Positions 33,631-46,634 of a DNA stretch of 56,064 nt are shown here, in pieces. The notes under the pieces were generated by a model. That model saw nothing but the letters and a program-made list of their open reading frames with translations, was not told the DNA's origin and searched no databases. The DNA is from Rhizophlyctis rosea (Eukaryota; Chytridiomycota; Chytridiomycetes; Rhizophlyctidales; Rhizophlyctidaceae). The stretch covers positions 50,810 through 106,873 of the forward strand of contig JADGJC010000116.1 of NCBI GenBank assembly GCA_027596075.1, in the 5' to 3' direction. The position numbers and the translations under genes are program-made. The stretch's first letter is position 1. Each line of letters opens with the position of its first letter.

Positions 33631-34719
33631 TTTGTAGAACCCATGTCATTTTAAAATACATGTTGTGTGAAGTTTTGGAAGCCTTTGACGCGTTGGGTTG
33701 TTGAATGAACATTGGGTTTTTTTGTTACCTCGCTTATCTTTGAGTTCTCCATATCCGAAATGGGGAGTGTTGTTTGCGCCAATAATGTGCATCTCCCTGA
33801 GTTTACGAAACTCGTTCCATCAAAGTATGAGGGGTGGGGAGCAAAGTCAGTCAGGGTCCTCCCCTTCCACGTCCACTTGTGATGGACACAAAACGAATCT
33901 TTCCCATTTCGGATTGATTTGCTTCCGTCCAGTTTGCAGCCAGGCTGACCACAGCTGCCGTGCTTTGACTTTCTCTTCCCAAAAACCCTCAACAACCAGA
34001 CCTCACAGTGGTCGTTCTCACAACCAATTTCAAACCAGTGCAACTGTTTGGAAGTCTTAATATTGTCTGCTCAGGAGTTATGGTCGACACAATGGAAGCC
34101 ATATAGCGCGCAGGCGCGCAGAAGTGGAGCGCTTGTCGAAGGCAGGGTCGAAGAAGATCGTGTTCTCATCTGGTGGCCTAAGCCAACGCGATTCACGTAA
34201 CCGATAGTACGATACCCATACTAGCACATACGTTTGGTGAGTTATACAGTGCTAATATGCGACATATTCTGGGGTGGGAGCGTGGTGGGAAGAGTTTGGA
34301 ATATCTTTGCCAGAATGCTTGAAGGTGTGCAATCTTCAAGTCATCCAGATCGTGGACTAGATATGCGAGAGATCGTCAGTTAGTGCTTGCCAATATGACT
34401 CTCACGACCTAAGTAGCTGACGCTGACTGACTGGGTGTGGCGTGAGATAACCTTTGTTTACCTCCTTTGTTTACATACCGCGAGGGTTGGGTTCAGACTA
34501 CATTCCTGTATCAACCGCCTTTTCTTCCTTTGCACAACTATCTACTACAGTAAACGATATGATATGCACATAGCTCATTCATAAAGTCGCCGAGCTGTTG
34601 AAGATCAATCGTTGTAGCTATGAAATCAGAAAGGATGTTCTTCTTTTTTCACAGTCAATCTATCAGTTTCGAAAGGCCGCTCTCGTCTCGCCCGTTGCCA
34701 CTCCGTCCACGATCGCACA
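33631..34719. other. No supported gene
   Basis: A minus-strand frame (33651-34043) and a plus-strand frame (33698-34060) overlap here, neither with domain or start support. Otherwise empty. Confidence 0.45.
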
Positions 34720-34744
34720 ATGTACTGCCACATAACCTCCGTCA

Positions 34745-35757
34745 GTGAAACTTGCAATCAACCACCCAGTTGGTCTTGTATCGGTATGTACCAAAGAGCT
34801 ATCAGCAGATTCCATAATCCCGTCACCCCTAACCACTCTCCCTTCCCTCCTTCAACAGATCCTCGTGTTGGGAACCCCTTCAACCTTACAAGGACCAACT
34901 GAGCAAGAAGAATGGGCCGATTTGACCTTAATGAGACCCCCCGGCTTTACGATTCAACTCGTAATACATGACCTCGGCGCCCCGGCTGGCTTGACAGGGG
35001 TGGAGGAAAGCAAAAGGGTTGTTTGATCTTCTTGCTCAGTTGGTATCTTCTGTGGATTTGAAGTATGCTTAAGGTGAGGATTGGCGGGGTAAGTTGATGG
35101 GTGACTTGTATGTGCACTTTGTAGTCACGTCCTGACGTCTTCCCACAGGATTTCGATGTTAGATAAGAGCGGGGATGATGACTCTCTCGGCAATTGTTTC
35201 GGAAATTGGGGAGGTATGCGTTCTTGGGATATTGATTAGACGTATCAAGTTGAGCTCATGTTGGGGCTTTTCTCCAGTGTTTGGGACGCCGTCAGTGATT
35301 TTGGGTCAGCGGACATACCGATCTTGTGAGTAGCAACCGGTTGAAAATATGGTTGAAATCCTCTGCCAGATTGCGGGACTTGTTGCGAACTCTGAGACGA
35401 GAATTTCTCGTGATGGTCTTGAAGTCCCTACAAAGTCCAACGTCCACGATAATCAATCATTCGGATCAAGTAAGTGTTGCACCTCCCGACTTGTCAAGCT
35501 ACCATGACCCCGAAACTGATGAGTTCGCCTTTCAGTTAACGATCATCTACATCCAGCCTATTATCAATTGGATAGGCGTGCCGTTCCAGTCCGTCACCAC
35601 TGACGGGAAGGTAAGCTTCTACATACACATCACACCCTACCACGCAAGACATAACCCACTCACAAACCTCCCACACAGTCATGAAGACTTCGTCTCCGCC
35701 GATTCCGAAAGGCGTTCTACCCGAATTTAAGGGCGAAGACAAATGGGCTGAAACGAA
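34745..35757 (+). pseudogene. Unrecognised gene with frame breaks
   Basis: Plus-strand pieces look coding but do not join cleanly. The first reads INHPVGLVSVCTKELSADS and, after a probable intron, WADLTLMRPPGFTIQLVIHD and GLTGVEESKR; a one-base change in an AAAAGGG run near 35010-35018 would lead on to LFDLLAQLVSSVDLK. Later pieces after a CCCACAG acceptor (35148-35149) and near 35340-35470 read SMLDKSGDDDSLGN and MVEILCQIAGLVANSE, then AFQLTIIYIQPIINWIGV before a donor GTAAGC at about 35610. After ACACAG a last piece reads KGVLPEFKGEDKWAETNP to a TAG near 35764. No family recognised. It may be a real gene with an assembly indel. Confidence 0.35.
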
Positions 35758-35764
35758 TCCTTAG

Positions 35765-36499
35765 GATCCTCTACCACGTAATTGCTACGTGCGTCATTAC
35801 CTCGGGGACCGGCTTGGCTTGGCGGGGGGGAAGGTGAAGTGGATGCCCATTTTGTGTTTGGAGTTTGGGGTTGTTTTGTCTGGATGGTGGGTTTAAGAGT
35901 GTTGTTGGGTTGGAATTTGTTTTTGTTTTTTGTATTCGCTGACATTGTTTGATTGATGATTTTTAGGGTCCTTGACTTATCGGGCGACATTACTTTGATA
36001 CGGTACCCACGTCCCCATCTTTTCGTTTCGAATCCTTGTTCAGGGTTCAAGATGCTACTGCTTCGGAAGGAAGATGTTGATTCCATGTATAACTTCCTTG
36101 TACCATAAGCGGGGTGTGCATTGCGGGCGTAAAGTGTTGGCTCATATGTATTGTACTGCTCTGTGTATGCGTGTGTGTTTGTGCTCGTTTTCACTTGGTT
36201 TGGTCGTGTGGGTGGTCTTGGGCACCATGGCCATCGTTGCCTTCCCCTTTTTTCTTTAGGTACAGCTTGCTGATGGAGAATCCAGCAATCATTCAAAATC
36301 AATTATGCTCCTGGTCAGTTGCCGACTATCACATCTCCCCCTTCCCTGCCATTGCGGCTCCTCTTCACAGTGGATGGGGGGATACATCACCGATGTGGTG
36401 GTACAACATTCGTAGCACCCTGAAGGGCTTTTGTGGTGATGGATGGGGTTGGAAGTGGGCCCGATTGTACTTGGCCATGTCTATCAGTCAATATGCACC
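35765..36499. other. No supported gene
   Basis: Long overlapping frames occur on both strands (minus 35727-36302, plus 36114-36503) but are of unusual composition and show no domain or start. Not called. Confidence 0.45.
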
Positions 36500-37044
36500 T
36501 TAAAAAGCCGCAGCTTCCACTTCCTCCAACGTTTTCACAAGTTCATCGAACTGCTCGTGGAAGCCATTGTAGAAGTTTTGCGAGCAAGCATGGACTTTGG
36601 AGTCCTTGTTGTCAGTGTGTTGCAGGATGGTTGTGGTGATGATCGGGGACTCTAAGGGAAAAGTGGTTGTGACGGCAGATGTTATTGGCTGACGGGGTTT
36701 CCAGGAAGTTTTGAAGAGCTCGTGATGGGCTGGCATTGTTTCTTCATTTATGTTGTGGAGTAGGTATTTGTGGGTTGTGGGTATATGTGCTGTCGCTCAT
36801 TTGATCCCGTGTGGCCTTCAATTGTATTGTCTTTCAGCACAACAACATCACGCGGAATGATATCATTCATCATCACAGCTTGCATTTGGTCAACAGTGCG
36901 CGGGAACCCATCCAGGGCCCATCCGTCATATTTCTTAATGAAAATGTAAAAACATGAAAAGAAGAAAACCGAAACCATCACTATCCCTTCTTTGTCGAGG
37001 TGTTTTTCTGCTGTAGTGGTTCGGCTTATATAAACACCTAACAA
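36500..37044 (-). pseudogene. Adenylate-kinase domain fragment
   Basis: The minus strand holds YDGWALDGFPRTVDQMQAVM followed by PRDVVVLKDNTIE, the LID-side core of nucleoside-monophosphate kinases (the DGFPRT signature is diagnostic). A possible intron precedes it (GTGATG...CATTAAG). The P-loop (GxPGSGK) that should lie upstream is absent up to the end of DED1. After a stop and a frame change, a segment with FKTSWKPRQPIT and FDELVKTLEEVEAAAF ends at 36500. The catalytic start is missing, so this is a remnant of a larger (perhaps multi-domain) kinase gene rather than a working enzyme. Confidence 0.6.
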
Positions 37045-37381
37045 TCCACATGTAGGATCTTCTGATTTTTTTCATTGTGCTACAGTCTGTGACTTTGATC
37101 AGTTGATGGTTCGGGTGCGGAAAGACCAGACTTTATTGGATGAAACGGATTTCTGAGTTGAAATAGCAACACTCCCCCTGCCAATGTGTTGGATCCAGAG
37201 TTTTGGTTGACGACGTGAGTCGCACAGGGCATGGGTCATAGGTCGAACCTTCTAGCAAATGTGCAATGGTATTCCTCGAACTGGTATAACAACATAATTA
37301 CAACTCTAAGTTTAGCAAAAGCAAAGCTATTCGAAAGCTATCTCGAGCATATATCAAAACAAGTCATCATCACCCAGCCCT

Positions 37382-37463
37382 CTACCACTTATCCCCAGCC
37401 GCCCTGTAATCAAAGCCGCCGTACCGGCTGCGACCCCCACCACCACCGTAAGATCCACCTCCG
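37382..37463 (-). other. Frame-shifted C-terminal tail of DED1
   Basis: Beyond the in-frame TAA (37464-37466) the neighbouring frame continues the same Gly-Gly-Ser-Tyr repeats, then RSRYGGFDYRAAGDKW and a TAG at 37382-37384. A DKW end after GGSYGG repeats is like the Trp-containing ends of Ded1/DDX3 proteins, so this was the native tail. The break is one extra A in TCCTAACGG where sister repeats read TCTTACGG. Confidence 0.7.
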
Positions 37464-39846
<2,383 letters not shown>

Positions 39847-40321
39847 GGCCGCGATGTGCGTTGCGGAAGGCAAGTAGTGTTTGTCTATCTGTATAATATG
39901 TCAGAAGCCAAGGTTGAGGTGAAGAGATTGTCAAGATGTCGGGAAAGGGTTGCGTGGGAAAGAAGTTGAGGTTTGGAGAAACCCTTGATGACATGTGAAA
40001 GAGGTGGCACGGTAATTGAGCGCGCAAGCCACTTCAAACTGTGCCTCATGAAATCAAAGACTCCAGAGCCATCGCACTCACACATTGTACACATCTATGC
40101 AAAAACATGGACCGTGCTTTATTGTATACTTGGAAGGAAAAAAAAAAGGGAAAACATGTACAAAGAATACTGCAAAAAAGGGTTTACAAAGTGAAACAAA
40201 CAAGAAAAAAAGAGCAGAAGAAATATGTAATGTCGAAAAACCCCCTCCTACAACCCCCCCAGCGCATTCGAAATCCCCATCCTACTTCACTCAACCTATT
40301 TCCCAAATAGGTCGATCGCCA
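39847..40321. other. Spacer between DED1 and the large-protein family
   Basis: DED1 5' flank and the 3' flank of the next minus-strand gene. A-rich stretch at 40137-40220 probably belongs to the 3' untranslated region. Confidence 0.45.
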
Positions 40322-43300
40322 TCAAACAAAAGGCTGATGATGGAAAGAACAGAAAGGATCGTGAGCACCATGTATGATAGCGAACGGATTTAACAAACTT
40401 ACATTATCGTCCTCCTCATTCGACGGCACAAGCCCCAACGCAAAGCCTCGCATCAATCTCATCGATGTCGGGCTTAGAATGCACCCTTGTTCCGAGGAAC
40501 GCGTGGTGCGACTTCGGTCCCCACGCAACGACAATGGGGAAAGTACAGTGGGGACGGGCGCGGATGGTGGGGTCGAATTACCATCTTGCACGCGATGGGA
40601 AGGAATGGGCGGAACGAGGAAGATGGGCGAGCGTAGTGCCGAATGGTTTGCTTCTGTCACCTGCAGTTGCAATATCCGTTTGCAAACAAATGCGAACAAA
40701 AGTCAGAAATATTTGATATCTATGGGAAACGATGAAAGGATGTGACATGCAAACTGACCTCCTCCTCAACAACTCTATCCTCCACCTCATTCAACCCCGC
40801 CTCCGCATCCAACGCATCCACATCATCCAACACATCCACATTATCCAACACATCCAACACACTCTCCCTCTTCAAATCCCCTTCCCCATCCTTCCTTCCC
40901 TCCCCCTCAACTTTCAGCACACTGCTCATACCCTGGTGCGGCAAGGCTCGGACACTCGGTTGGAGCTGCATTGACTTTGTAGGTGTTGTGCTCTCTCGAG
41001 TAGGAGTCGGGGAAGAGTAGCCACCATCGGCATCGGCGGGAGGACCAGCTGTTTGTTCGAGCTGCCATGAACTTTGCGTCTGTTGTTGTTCCCTTGAAGG
41101 TCGAGCAGAAGTCGTGAAGGAGAATCCGGACTCGGAACCGGATTCGATTGCAGTGATGATGCCAGATGGCTGGATGGAGTTTGACGTAGCACCGCCCTCA
41201 TTCCCGGGCCTTCGAGGAACCTCAAGATGAATTCCCGGCGCAGAGGGATTTGGAACTGAGATCTCCATTGAGGTGGGTACGGCAAGTTGCGGTACGACAG
41301 GTTGCGGTACAACAGGTTGTGATACCGCAGGTTGTGGTACGCCAGGTTGCGGGACAGCAGGTTGTGGTACGTCGACTTCTTCGGTGAGCAATGGTGCGTT
41401 TGTTTCCTGTTGTTGAAATAAATCAGTAAAGGGTCGCTCATCAGTGTAGGCTGTCTTCTGTCCAAATAAGTATGATTTCGCGATATTTACCACTTGCAAA
41501 GATTCGCCACCTCCCTCCTCAACCTCCACAGCAATCTCATCCCCGTTTCCATCCTCATCTACTTCTACACCCACGCCATTGTACCAGTCATCCCATGCGT
41601 TGAGTTTATCGCTCGCCGCATCGAGCGCGAACGCCAGCTCGTCATTTTCCGTGACTGTGAAAACACAAATATGCAAAAACACAACAGTAAGTAATCCGAA
41701 TGTACCAATAATCACCATCACAAATATCACTTACGCAAATTGCTATTCTCCTGCTGCAACGATCGCAGCTGGTGTTCGCGAGTAAGAAGCAGTACCTCCT
41801 GCAAACATAAAAATTCGCATGAGCATGCAATGTACAACCGGCAAATCTCGAACGCTTCATCGCGAACAAGCAGGACCGAGGAATAAACAGAAAGTATCAC
41901 GTACCATCCGGTTCAACTTTGCCCGCAGGAGCTTCTCTCGGACAGTGAACTGGAGCGGTTTTTCCAATTCAGGTGCGTCCATGAACCGAGATGGGGATGG
42001 GCGTTTCTGTTGTGATTTGCTTTCGTCCGCGCCAATAGAGTCCGCGAGCGTTTCCGAGGAGGACGACGAAGAAGTAGGTGTGACGGATCGGCATGGGGCG
42101 AGTTTGCTCCTGGTAGATCCGGCACCAGTCAAGGCGTCACCGGACGATTCACGACGAACAGGTGTTTTCCTCATTGCCATATGTTCCGCTTCAAACGTAG
42201 GTGGCTCATCCGTACCCACGAAATCCAAATGAGCACGGGTGGTTCTGAGCATGAACGGCTGCGGCGAAGGCACATATTGATCACCTCCCCTGTTGGACCG
42301 AGTCGAAGGCGTGACGTTGGAGGGCGTAACAGTCTTCAAGACCTCAGCATCCCCACCAACAGCCCCAGGCGCAACACTCTTCCTCTTCTTCTTAATCCTC
42401 GGCACCGAAGGAGACGGAGAAACATTACCATCCGACAACGTGAGATCCTGCTCACAATCAACTTCCGTGTTCCTTGCCGTATCCTCCCCACCACTCTTCC
42501 CCTTCTCTTCCTTACCCCTGCTACCCAACGACTCCTCCTCATTATCATCATCAACAACAACAATCGTCTCCCCAATCTTACTCACACCCTGCTTCCTCTT
42601 CCTAGGCTCAAACTCTCATCCCGCTCACCAACAACCCCCTGGAACTGCTCGGCAAGCAAGATCCCCTTCGGAACCCTATCCTTCCTCACACTCCTAGTAA
42701 CCTCCTCCGAATCCTTAATCATCCTCTCCCGCCGGGGCGTAACCTCGCTGTTGACTTTCTCGACGTAGAACTCCGTCTTCTCGCTTTGGGCAGGGAGATC
42801 AAGGGCCGCTGCGGAGAGGACGGCAGTCAGTTGGGGTTTGGTTGCTCTGACGGGGTCGACTTCTGGGAGGGGGTATTCCGGGATGGGCGGATCGTCTGTG
42901 TTGCTGGTGGACATTGTTGTTGGTGCAATCTTTGGCGGGTTTTTTGAAGATTTCTGTTATAAATGTTGATTCATCAATTGATGTCCTTCACTTGAGTACA
43001 TTACGCCCGACATGCATCTTGTTGAAAGCTTCTCAAAACCTTACCGACTTCTCCTTCTTCATGAGCTTATCAGCGAGACCGTCGCCGTCATACAAAAAGC
43101 CATACTCGTCAGCATGATCTCCGTTCTCGTCATATGGATGTCTGACCCGCTTCTTCGACTTCACGGCCGTTCCATTGACGTCCTCTCGTTCTTCCTACTG
43201 TGCGAGGGCATGTAGGTTCTTTGCTAGTGTGCCGAGAGAGGAGAGTCGTAAGAATTCAAGACTGGCAAAATAGCCCCATCCAAAAGACTGTACCCGTTGC

Positions 43301-43606
43301 ATCGGGGCCTAATGCGTCCACAAAGCCCCCATCTTTGCGTTTGTCCTTACTAAGCTTCCGGCAATTTGATTTTGGAGACCCCGGCAATTCGATACAGATA
43401 CCCTTTTTTAAGACAACCTGTTTTGCACCCTTAACGTTCTCTTTCCCCAATCGTGCCTTGATGAAACCGTCCTTGGGTCTCTCCGTCAACCCGTAAAACA
43501 GCTTTCCTCGTTGTTTGATTGCGGCGTAATCGTGTGCGGACAAAGAACTAAGGTCCACAATTCTGCGTCGCCAGGGCAGTTCGTCCCGGCCATACGCCGC
43601 CGCCAT
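40322..43606 (-). pseudogene. Tandem large-protein family, copy 1 (one stop, one frameshift)
   Basis: Eight exons match the copy at 46.6-50.3 kb in order and phase: 43606-43294, 43223-43045, 42953-41905, 41798-41735, 41654-41491, 41406-40759, 40660-40403, 40333-40322. The N-terminus reads ELPWRRRIVDLSSL, LFYGLTERP, KKGICIELPGSP; exon 2 reads AKNLHALAQ, then an in-frame TAG (43195-43197), EEREDVNG and HPYDENGDHADEYGF. Exon 3 (basic, Ser/Thr-rich) is one base short of frame near 42605. Then follow a coiled coil (LTREHQLRSLQQENSNL, ELAFALDAASDKL), a Pro-Gln repeat and the C-terminal module SPIFLVPPIPSHR, STPPSAP, SP, RGDRSR, LSPTS, ending N-PFV. An alternative acceptor (CAGTAG) would skip the stop but needs a poor donor. 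Function unknown; charged, Ser-Pro rich, probably nuclear. Confidence 0.65.
41276..41380 (-). repeat. 15-bp coding repeat (VPQPx), 7 units
   Basis: Units of 15 bp (plus strand GGTACGACAGGTTGC and variants) start at 41276, 41291, 41306, 41321, 41336, 41351 and 41366. On the minus strand they code pentapeptides such as VPQPA, VPQPG, VSQPV, VPQLA. Absent from the two sister copies. Confidence 0.9.
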
Positions 43607-43847
43607 GTTTGGATGTTGCCCGCGTGCGTGCTGTCAGTTCAGTGTGTATATTTTGCAGGTTTGTTGTTGTTGTTGAGGTATGGTCAGGTCGATATTCCAA
43701 CAAGATGGCGATGATGATAGTACTATCATAGTAGGAAGTGTGAGGGAGAGGCAGGATGATGGGTTGTCACAAGCTGCGGCTGCGCAGCGCCCAATGTGAC
43801 CACAGTGTGACCATATCGGAATGACGTCCCAGCGTCCCGGGTTCACA

Positions 43848-43918
43848 TCAGTCATCATGATTCAAATTGATATATCAGTCATCATGATTCAAATTGATAT
43901 ATCAGTCATCATGATTCA
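43848..43918. repeat. 27-bp direct repeat made of palindromes, 2.6 units
   Basis: Unit TCAGTCATCATGATTCAAAT plus TGATATA starts at 43848, 43875 and 43902. It contains two perfect palindromes, ATCATGAT and TGATATATCA. It lies 242 bp upstream of the ATG of the family copy at 43606, so it may sit in its promoter. Confidence 0.9.
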
Positions 43919-44067
43919 TCAATTTGAACGACTATCAGTCGGCCAAGCAGTTTGGCAACCCCCTGCCACAGTGCCATGCGTGACCCTTGCAACCACTTAT
44001 TCCCCGACTTCACCCCATCCCAGTCCCACCTCTCAAGACTCGCAAGACGAACGCACTCCGGCAACCC

Positions 44068-44640
44068 TCACCTCTGGATTGAAGAATAGGGCTGGTTGAC
44101 AGGTAACGTTGTGAGTAGGGGAAGCGGCTGGGGACCTGAGTCTTCAACGTGTGTTGGGGTGGGAGCGGCACCGGACTTAGGCTGCCACACGCGCGGCCGA
44201 GATTCGTCGAATGGCCCGGTGCTGCGCAACATAGTTCCACTGTCTACCCAACGGATTTCCGCGTGGATGATGAGGTTACCTTTTTGGTAGGATAAAGGGC
44301 AGTGGGTGTTGCAACCAGCGTTTGAACGACTCGGGTCCCACTCTTCGGAGAACAGTGCGCTTTTTCCTGCATCCTTATTGCCGCGTGCTTTTACTACCTG
44401 TTTCACTCTGGATTTCTTTTGAAGGCGTAGCGCGCATACTTCATGAAGTTGCAAGTTCCGCTTCGTAGAACAATCTGTGGTGAGTTGCTTCGCTCCTTTT
44501 GATACCCAATGTATGTCATTCAAGCGTTGTCTCTTTTCAGTCAACGGTCGAAACCACGTCAAGCTACCAAGTCGCCAACCGCCGTGGCACTCCTCCTCGT
44601 GAGCTGCAACAGGTACTATCAGTACTTTCTTGTTCTTCAC
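44068..44640 (-). CDS. Possible unrecognised protein
   Basis: A minus-strand frame is open from about 44640 to 44068 without an ATG start; an acceptor-like TTGCAG near 44608 could begin an exon at HEEECHGGWRLGSLTWF. Later it reads ALFSEEWDPSRSNAGCNTHC and NLIIHAEIRWVDSGTM, with four Cys and several His that could bind metal. Upstream exons were not found. Not related to the flanking family as far as can be seen. Confidence 0.3.
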   Translation of the reverse strand: MKNKKVLIVPVAAHEEECHGGWRLGSLTWFRPLTEKRQRLNDIHWVSKGAKQLTTDCSTKRNLQLHEVCALRLQKKSRVKQVVKARGNKDAGKSALFSEEWDPSRSNAGCNTHCPLSYQKGNLIIHAEIRWVDSGTMLRSTGPFDESRPRVWQPKSGAAPTPTHVEDSGPQPLPLLTTLPVNQPYSSIQR

Positions 44641-46634
44641 CCCGTCAATGGGTTAACAGTCATGTATATTGAATAGGCTATCCGATTGACCCACCCACGG
44701 AGTTATTCTCCTAAACTACGTTCGTCCTTTCCCGCCAAACCCTCCTCGACTCCGTCCCCCGCCATCCTCGTCCCGGTTCCATGCCCTAAACGGCTGTCTC
44801 CTCCCGCACCCTCTAACACACCAGACGCACCTCCTATCATATCATCTCTGCCGTTTTCTTCTTAGACTAGATTCCCAAGAAACCAGCTTTTTGCCACTGT
44901 AGCCAATAATCATCTAATATCAATAATGCACGCGGCGTCTACACCGGTATATCTCGAAAGTATAATACCCTCAAAAAGACAAGATGATGCCGGGAACGAT
45001 GAACGGAGCCATGCTGGTAAAGCATGCTCCTCATCTTAAATGCCGATGCAGGCTATACGTTGTTTCTTTGATAGAAACTAACAGCCGGCTTCGATCTACC
45101 ATCAGGAGTAGACCACAGCAATCCTCGTTATACGCTTTCCCGACCATATAAAAGGTCCAGAATCCCAAATTATCTTCACGTATCAATCCGTAAAACGAAT
45201 GTCAATCTTGTCTGTACGAGTCCGCCGATGGCTTTGGCGGTCAAAAGGGCGCCAAGTAGGAGGTTGAGGGCTTTTGCTTCATATTAATCACATACGTGTG
45301 AAACTCCAACCCACCCACACAAATCTCGACACCCTTTTCACCATCCCTCCGTTGCTGCCCTCGTTTCCCATCTTCCCGCGTCGAGCATCCCCTCCGTCCC
45401 TAACCGACACTCTTCCGGTGGTCCCAACCACTACTATACAACAACCCTCGCTCGTCACAGCATACGCTGGCGGCGTACGAACGGATCAGCACGAGCAGTA
45501 TTCCGCCTGGGGGCGCTTATGGGGAGTCCGTTGTATGATAATGATGTGCATGTTGTTACTTGAGGGATGGAATTCAGGTTGGGGGATGGGGGAGGGGAGG
45601 GAACGATGTTGTACGTTTACTTTATAAGGAGAGTTTATTGCTGCTTACCTGTGAGTATCGGATTGTCATCTTTTCGGTTCGATTGCTCTTCCTGGCTTCT
45701 CTCCATATCCCAACAAAGTTTCTGGTTGTCTTGTCTTACCCTGGCTTCTTCCTCTCCCCACGTAGAAAATTTCCGACTGGCGCTCCCGTATGATCGCGAT
45801 CCAAAACATGGTGCACGGGGTGGAGGAAGTCCCATCTCTTTCCCTCGAAGAATGTGGTTTCTTAGATGGCATAGATCAGTGATAGACGTTCTAAGGCGTC
45901 TTCATCGTTCGGATAATAGGGAACATTGAAAGGTGTTTGACCCGTTCATCATTGAGTGGATTGAATCGGTCAGTGTGCAAGAAGATTGAACATTTACTCT
46001 CGTGTGTTCCAATTCCATGGTCTCCATCAGTCAGAATAATGCTTCTCCATTGGATGCCACGCCCTACACTTTCATAAGCTCTGCAACCACCAATATTCGT
46101 TGCTACGCACCAATCGGCGGGTCACAATGTACTCGAAATGTCGGAACAATGTCGAAACACCAGGGTTTTCATCTCTGTAAGCTCAAACCCACAAAACCAA
46201 AAACCATTTTCAAACAACGCAGGAAACCTCGTGCGACTTTTATTATTGACATGCATAAGACAGGGAAGGGAAAAGAAGATGTTTACACAGACGCTCAAAA
46301 TCGAAAAATGGAAGAAAACAACACTGAAAATTTTCACTTTTGGACAAAAAAGACAAAACAAAGAATGAAAGAAATTTACATGTTGTGCCCGACCACACCT
46401 GCCGATCTAATCGTCACATAGTGTTCAACACATATGACTAACAGCGATCTGGGGTTGCCGAAATATGCAAAAAAGTATGTGCAAAAGAAGAAGAAAACAA
46501 CCTCCACCCTCCCACCCTCCCACCCCTCCACCGAAAAACACATCACCACCCCTCACAACCCCCTCAAACACTCCGCATAAACACGCCCACGAACAATATA
46601 TCATCATAACACGGCAGCCTGCATGTTTCGCCGC
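44641..46634. other. Spacer, no supported gene
   Basis: Contains a TATAAAAG at 45147-45154 with no convincing gene after it (the ATG at about 45200 gives only 22 codons). 46240-46420 is probably the 3' untranslated region of the next minus-strand gene; it resembles the sequence after the copy at 54.3 kb. Confidence 0.45.

Noticed and set aside
35727..36302. 191-codon minus-strand frame
   Set aside because: No conserved segment, low-complexity Asn/Lys/Pro composition, no splice or start support.
45147..45270. TATAAAAG at 45147 with a downstream ATG near 45200
   Set aside because: The frame from that ATG is 22 codons and no continuing exon was found.
46122..46361. Cys/Phe-rich frames at 46.1-46.4 kb and similar ones at 53.8-54.1 kb
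   Set aside because: They fall in A-rich sequence just past the stop of family copies 2 and 3, best read as 3' untranslated regions.
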